Assembly (NCBI RefSeq): GCF_000003815.2
Contig: NC_049994.1
Coordinates: 18,716,432 to 18,747,197 of the forward strand
Direction: 5' to 3'
Source of the DNA: Branchiostoma floridae
Lineage: Eukaryota; Chordata; Leptocardii; Amphioxiformes; Branchiostomatidae
DNA: 30,766 bases
A program made the position numbers and the translations under genes. Shown piece by piece: positions 27,310 to 30,766 of the stretch. How positions within the stretch are numbered: position 1 is the first letter of the stretch; every line of letters begins with the position of its first letter. The notes under the pieces are model-generated. The model was not told the DNA's origin. It searched no databases and saw only the letters and a list, made by a program, of their open reading frames with translations.

Positions 27310-29095
27310 TCCTCATGTCTACAGCTCTAGTCAATATTCAGATGTTTTATGCTATAATATATCATAGCAATGTGGGCTGATCTTTGGATAGAAAAGCACT
27401 TTTGCTAGCAAAAACCGGACAACCCACATACACTAGGAGTAACCAGCGGCTCTTGTGCCGGGTTCCAAAACCACTTCATTAATGGGGTTCACTGAACTCA
27501 CACTTCACGGCCATGTCCATATGTCTACTCGATAGTCGATATTCAGCTGTTTTATACTATAATATATCATAGCAGTGTCGGCGGATATCGGCACAGAAAG
27601 GCAGTTTTGCGAGCAGATTCTAGATGACCCACAAACTCTTCGCTTGAAGGGGTTTAGAAGTTCACTCTTGTGGGTTACAAAACTACTTCAGTAATGAAGT
27701 TTGCTATAGTTAGACTTTACGGTTAAGTCCATATGTCAACTGTGAAACTCTAGTCGATGTCCAACTGTTCAAACATGTATTTCAAAGCAGCGTATCAGCA
27801 GAGTGTATCAGCCACCAGCGCGCCTGCACCAGACCTAGATGATCAGGAGAGAAAGGCACTTTTGGGGGAAAATACGGGATGACGTCGACCCAAATACACT
27901 TCGCTAGGAGGAGTGTAGCAGTTCGCTCTTGTGGGTTACAAAACCACTTCAGTAATGAAGTTTGCTATAGTTTACTTTATTACGGTAAAGTCCATGTGTC
28001 AACTGTGAAACTCTAGTCGATATTCAGCTGTTGAAAACTATAATTCAAACACGTATTTCAAAGCAGTCTATCGGGACAGAAAGGCAAATTTGAGGGCAAA
28101 TACGGGATGACCCACAAACTCTTCGCTAGGAGCAGTGTCCGACTGAAACAGTTCGCTCTTGTGGGTTACAAAACCACTTCAGTAATGAGGTTTACTATAG
28201 TAAAACATTACGGTCATATCCTGATGTCTGCTGTAGAACTCTAGTCGATATTCAGCTGTTTTATACCATAATATATCAAAGAAGGGTATCGTGACCGTAA
28301 ATACGGGATGACCCACATTCAATTCGCCACGATGAGTGTAACTGCTCGCTCTTGTGGGTTACAAAACAACTTCAGTAATGAGGTTTACCACAGTCAAACT
28401 TCACGGTCACATCCTAATATCTACTGTAGCGTTCCAGTCGATATCTATCCGTCTTATACTATATACTATATCTAATATATCAAAGCAGAGTATCGGTACA
28501 AAAAGGCACTTTTGAAAAGCACTTCTGCGAGCAAATACGGGATGGCCCACATACACATCGCTAGGAGTAGTATCCGACAGAAACAGTTTGCTCTTGTGGG
28601 TTAGAAAACCACTTCAGTAATGGGTTTTACTGAAGTCAGACTTCACGGTCAAGTACTCATGTCTACTGCAGAACACTAGTCGATACTCGGCTGTTTTATA
28701 CCAAAATATATCAAAGAAGGGTATCGTGACAGTAAAAACGGGATGACACACATTCAATTCACTAGAAGGAGTGAAACAGTTTGCTCTTGTGGGTTCCAAA
28801 GCCACTTCAGTAATGAAGTTCACGTAGTCAAACTTCACGGCCACATCCTCATGTCTACTGTGGAGTTCTAGTCGATATTCAGCTGTTTCATGGTTCTTGG
28901 AAGTAAACCTAAAATATCAAAAAGGCGATCGTGTGAACTAATACTGGATGATACTTTGCTAGGAGTAGTGTCCGACAGAAACAGTTTGCCCTTACCACTT
29001 CAGTAATTAGGTTCACATAGTCAGACTTCACGGCCCTCATCCTCATGTCTACTGTAGCGTTCAAGTCGATATTCAGCCGGCTCCAGCATCATTTA
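27310..29095. repeat. ~200-260-bp tandem array, eight to nine units
   Basis: Diverged units share ctagtcgatattcagctgtt (near 27328, 27534, 27755, 28017, 28242, 28437, 28679, 28869, 29066), then cgggatgacccaca, then gctcttgtgggttacaaaac and cacttcagtaatgaagttt. The last motif is best conserved. Most units can pair acccaca with tgtgggt. No common reading frame is kept. Confidence 0.85.
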
Positions 29096-29145
29096 TACCA
29101 GTCACACGCCTGTCAGCTGTGAAATATGGGCTGATATTTTCTTCC

Positions 29146-29345
29146 CGGGCATGCAGCGTGGCTAGAGTCTTCATCTTAAAGTCGGTTGGTCGCGAGTTCG
29201 ATCCCCGGTCGAGTCATACCGAAGACCATGAAAATGATACATGCTGCTTTCTCCGCTCAGCACTATTCATTTGGGTTTGATCCCCGGCTGAATCGTACCA
29301 AATACTTATAACGGCACATGCTGCTTTTTCTGCTTAGCGCTTTAG
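29146..29345 (+). mobile_element. tRNA-like SINE with internally repeated body
   Basis: A tRNA-like head (cagcgtggctagagtcttca, then gcgagttcgatccccgg) is followed by a segment with two copies of a pattern (gatccccgg, catgctgctttctccgctca and catgctgctttttctgctta). The acceptor stem is absent. Confidence 0.4.
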
Positions 29346-29388
29346 CATCTAGGAAAGAGTATGGTAGCCGGGAATATACAAACCGCTA

Positions 29389-29595
29389 CTAGTGGAGTGG
29401 CACCCTACTATGGTGATTGAACACAAATTGTGTTGTCAAAGGGCTATTGACATAGAGATGACCGCCGACATATGCACCGTCTGGTGTGGGAAGGACTTTC
29501 ATTTTAACTTTTAATTGGCCATCGTCTACTATGTTCTTATTTGTATGGTTGAAATCAACGGCAATATAATGCAGTTGCGTAGTGTTTTGCAACAT
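29389..29595 (-). CDS. Orphan 68-codon ORF, possible exon fragment
   Basis: The frame is open about 14 codons further upstream, to an in-frame TAG. The composition is more protein-like than other small ORFs here (LKVKMKVLPTPDGAYVGGHL, then YVNSPLTTQFVFN, with alternating hydrophobic residues suggesting beta strands). There is no clear acceptor, donor or recognisable domain. It may be a gene fragment, part of an unrecognised mobile element, or chance. Confidence 0.2.
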   Translation of the reverse strand: MLQNTTQLHYIAVDFNHTNKNIVDDGQLKVKMKVLPTPDGAYVGGHLYVNSPLTTQFVFNHHSRVPLH

Positions 29596-29754
29596 AAAAG
29601 TTGATAGTCTATCGCGATACAGAAGTGACGGCTAATACATATAAATGTCGAATATAGATTACTTATGTTTACCACAGTGCGACGTAGCTGTTGTTATCCC
29701 AGCATAAAAGTCTATGATGGTCGCGATACATCTAAATCTCAAACCACATTCAAG

Positions 29755-30212
29755 ATACCGCGTAGCACAGTGGTATTGTCTTCGCCTCGTGACCGAGAGG
29801 TTGCGGGATCGAATCCGCCTGCCGTGCTGTCGATCTTGTCCCCTTGGGAAAGGCACTTTACACGACTTTCCTCACTTTACTCAAGGGAAAATGAGTCGTC
29901 CCTCGGATAGGACGTTAAATGGAGGTCCCGTGTCTGGGGAGAGCCACACCCCGGGCACGTTAAAGAGCGGTTCAAAACCTACAATACCTTGGCCGCACCT
30001 GGGGCAATTACTGTCGTATTGAGGTCACCTGAGTGACGCCGAATGGCAGCTCGCTCCAGACACTTGCGACAGCCGTATGAGGTCACCTGAGTGGCGCCGA
30101 ATGGCAGCTCGCTCCAGACCCTTGCGATTTAGCCCCGCCTATTGTAAGCTCCTCGCAATTCAGCCCCTGGCTGCAAAGAGTGAGTAGTCGGCCCACCCAA
30201 CCCAATAACAAC
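29755..30212 (+). mobile_element. tRNA-derived SINE, near full length
   Basis: The A box is TAGCACAGTGG (29763-29773) and the B box GGATCGAATCC (29806-29816), spaced as in a pol III tRNA promoter. The body (cccttgggaaaggcacttta, acgactttcctcact) is shared with 10727-10900. A 58-bp direct duplication (cacctgagtgacgccgaatg, about 30021-30128) lies in the 3' part, and it ends ggctgcaaagagtgag then aataacaacaata, an A-rich tail. Confidence 0.72.
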
Positions 30213-30457
30213 AATACACATCATAGAAAAAGGAATCAAATATCCGATAAATTCCTTCAGATATTCAGTTGGAGTCTTTTCAAAGGAAAACGTTTCCATG
30301 ACAGTTGATAATCGAAATCTGGATGAGTAAATGTTGTTATCATGGTTATCTACGTTATCTATGTTACAGCCAATAAAGAAGAATAGGTTTAGATTTCGAG
30401 CCAATTATTGATCGAATTTAAGTCTGTTTAGCGAGCAGAGCTTCCCCGGATGAGGTA

Positions 30458-30722
30458 CTGTAAATGCAGAAATATTCGCTGTGGTTTTATGTTCGCGGTA
30501 TTCACGGTGACCACTTCATGGCGAACTTACAACCACCGTGAACATTTTTACATTTTTACTTAGCCCAGTGGGGCAAAAATGTGCAATAAAGGTCTTCATT
30601 CATTATAGTATAAAACTGCAGTAAATGGCGCTACCGCGAACTTAAAACCCCAAACCAAACCGAACACTTCATTTTCCCACTACCGCGAAAGTAAATCCCC
30701 GCGAACTTAAATGCATTTACAG
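30458..30722. mobile_element. TA-flanked MITE, copy 2
   Basis: Same CTGTAAATGCA/TGCATTTACAG ends as 1847-2040, with TA at 30456-30457 and 30723-30724. It is about 70 bp longer in the middle (tttttacttagcccagtggg and following, about 30550-30612), which may be a nested insertion or the ancestral form. Confidence 0.75.
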
Positions 30723-30740
30723 TATTCCTACCGGCCGGGC

Positions 30741-30766
30741 TACTCTCCAAGCAGAGGTGGGGAAAA
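30741..30766. mobile_element. Left end of a foldback-family element
   Basis: tactctccaagcagaggt is the left terminus of the family seen complete at 14583-14788. The rest is outside the window. Confidence 0.5.

Noticed and set aside
30197-30299. Start of a rhodopsin-type GPCR (ATG, then a hydrophobic stretch ending IGLGG) on the minus strand
   Set aside because: The IVVIGLGG part is the A-rich tail and 3' end of the SINE at 29755-30212 read backwards, and no conserved Asn or donor follows.

Overview
The window looks like nuclear DNA of a cephalochordate (amphioxus, Branchiostoma-like). The reasons are a metazoan spliced gene with Ig, transmembrane and SH3 exons, tRNA-derived SINEs, short inverted-repeat elements, and very many minisatellites that copy exon-intron junctions. 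As I recall, such junction repeats were described as 'mirage' minisatellites at the amphioxus Adh locus. No database was searched. No prokaryotic operon, rRNA gene or CRISPR array is present. Two runs of exactly 100 N (17377-17476, 19724-19823) are assembly gaps of unknown true size.

There is one convincing gene, on the minus strand from 9994 down to 5592. Nine exons join with consistent phase and GT-AG borders into 425 residues, with the 5' end missing: Ig domain 1 (two exons), Ig domain 2 (two exons), a transmembrane exon, two tyrosine-containing cytoplasmic exons, an SH3 exon and a basic C-terminal exon ending in TAA. It is predicted to be a single-pass Ig-superfamily receptor with an SH3 domain in its tail. 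The exons for a signal peptide and anything further N-terminal were not found. Eight of the nine exons have extra partial copies of their own splice junction next to them, and the C-terminal exon exists in three tandem versions.

Left of the gene (1-5590): a possible 3' UTR end of a plus-strand gene, SINE fragments, a TA-flanked MITE, a 24-bp minisatellite inside an 80-bp direct repeat, a GTGCAGGT-rich inverted-repeat element and a degenerate ~34-bp minisatellite that runs into the receptor's stop codon.

Right of the gene (10700-23900) is repeat territory. Two tandem blocks share one layout: a 51-bp satellite array, then a right arm, then ~270-bp units with a hairpin (block A 12541-17150, block B 17477-23815). 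This is a segmental duplication. Newer insertions sit inside it with empty-site evidence (14583-14788, 16704-16908, 21198-21567).

The far right (23900-30766) has no recognised gene. It holds an AAG microsatellite, a 12-bp minisatellite, a 359-bp foldback element, an array of ~200-260-bp units, SINEs and a second copy of the TA-flanked MITE.
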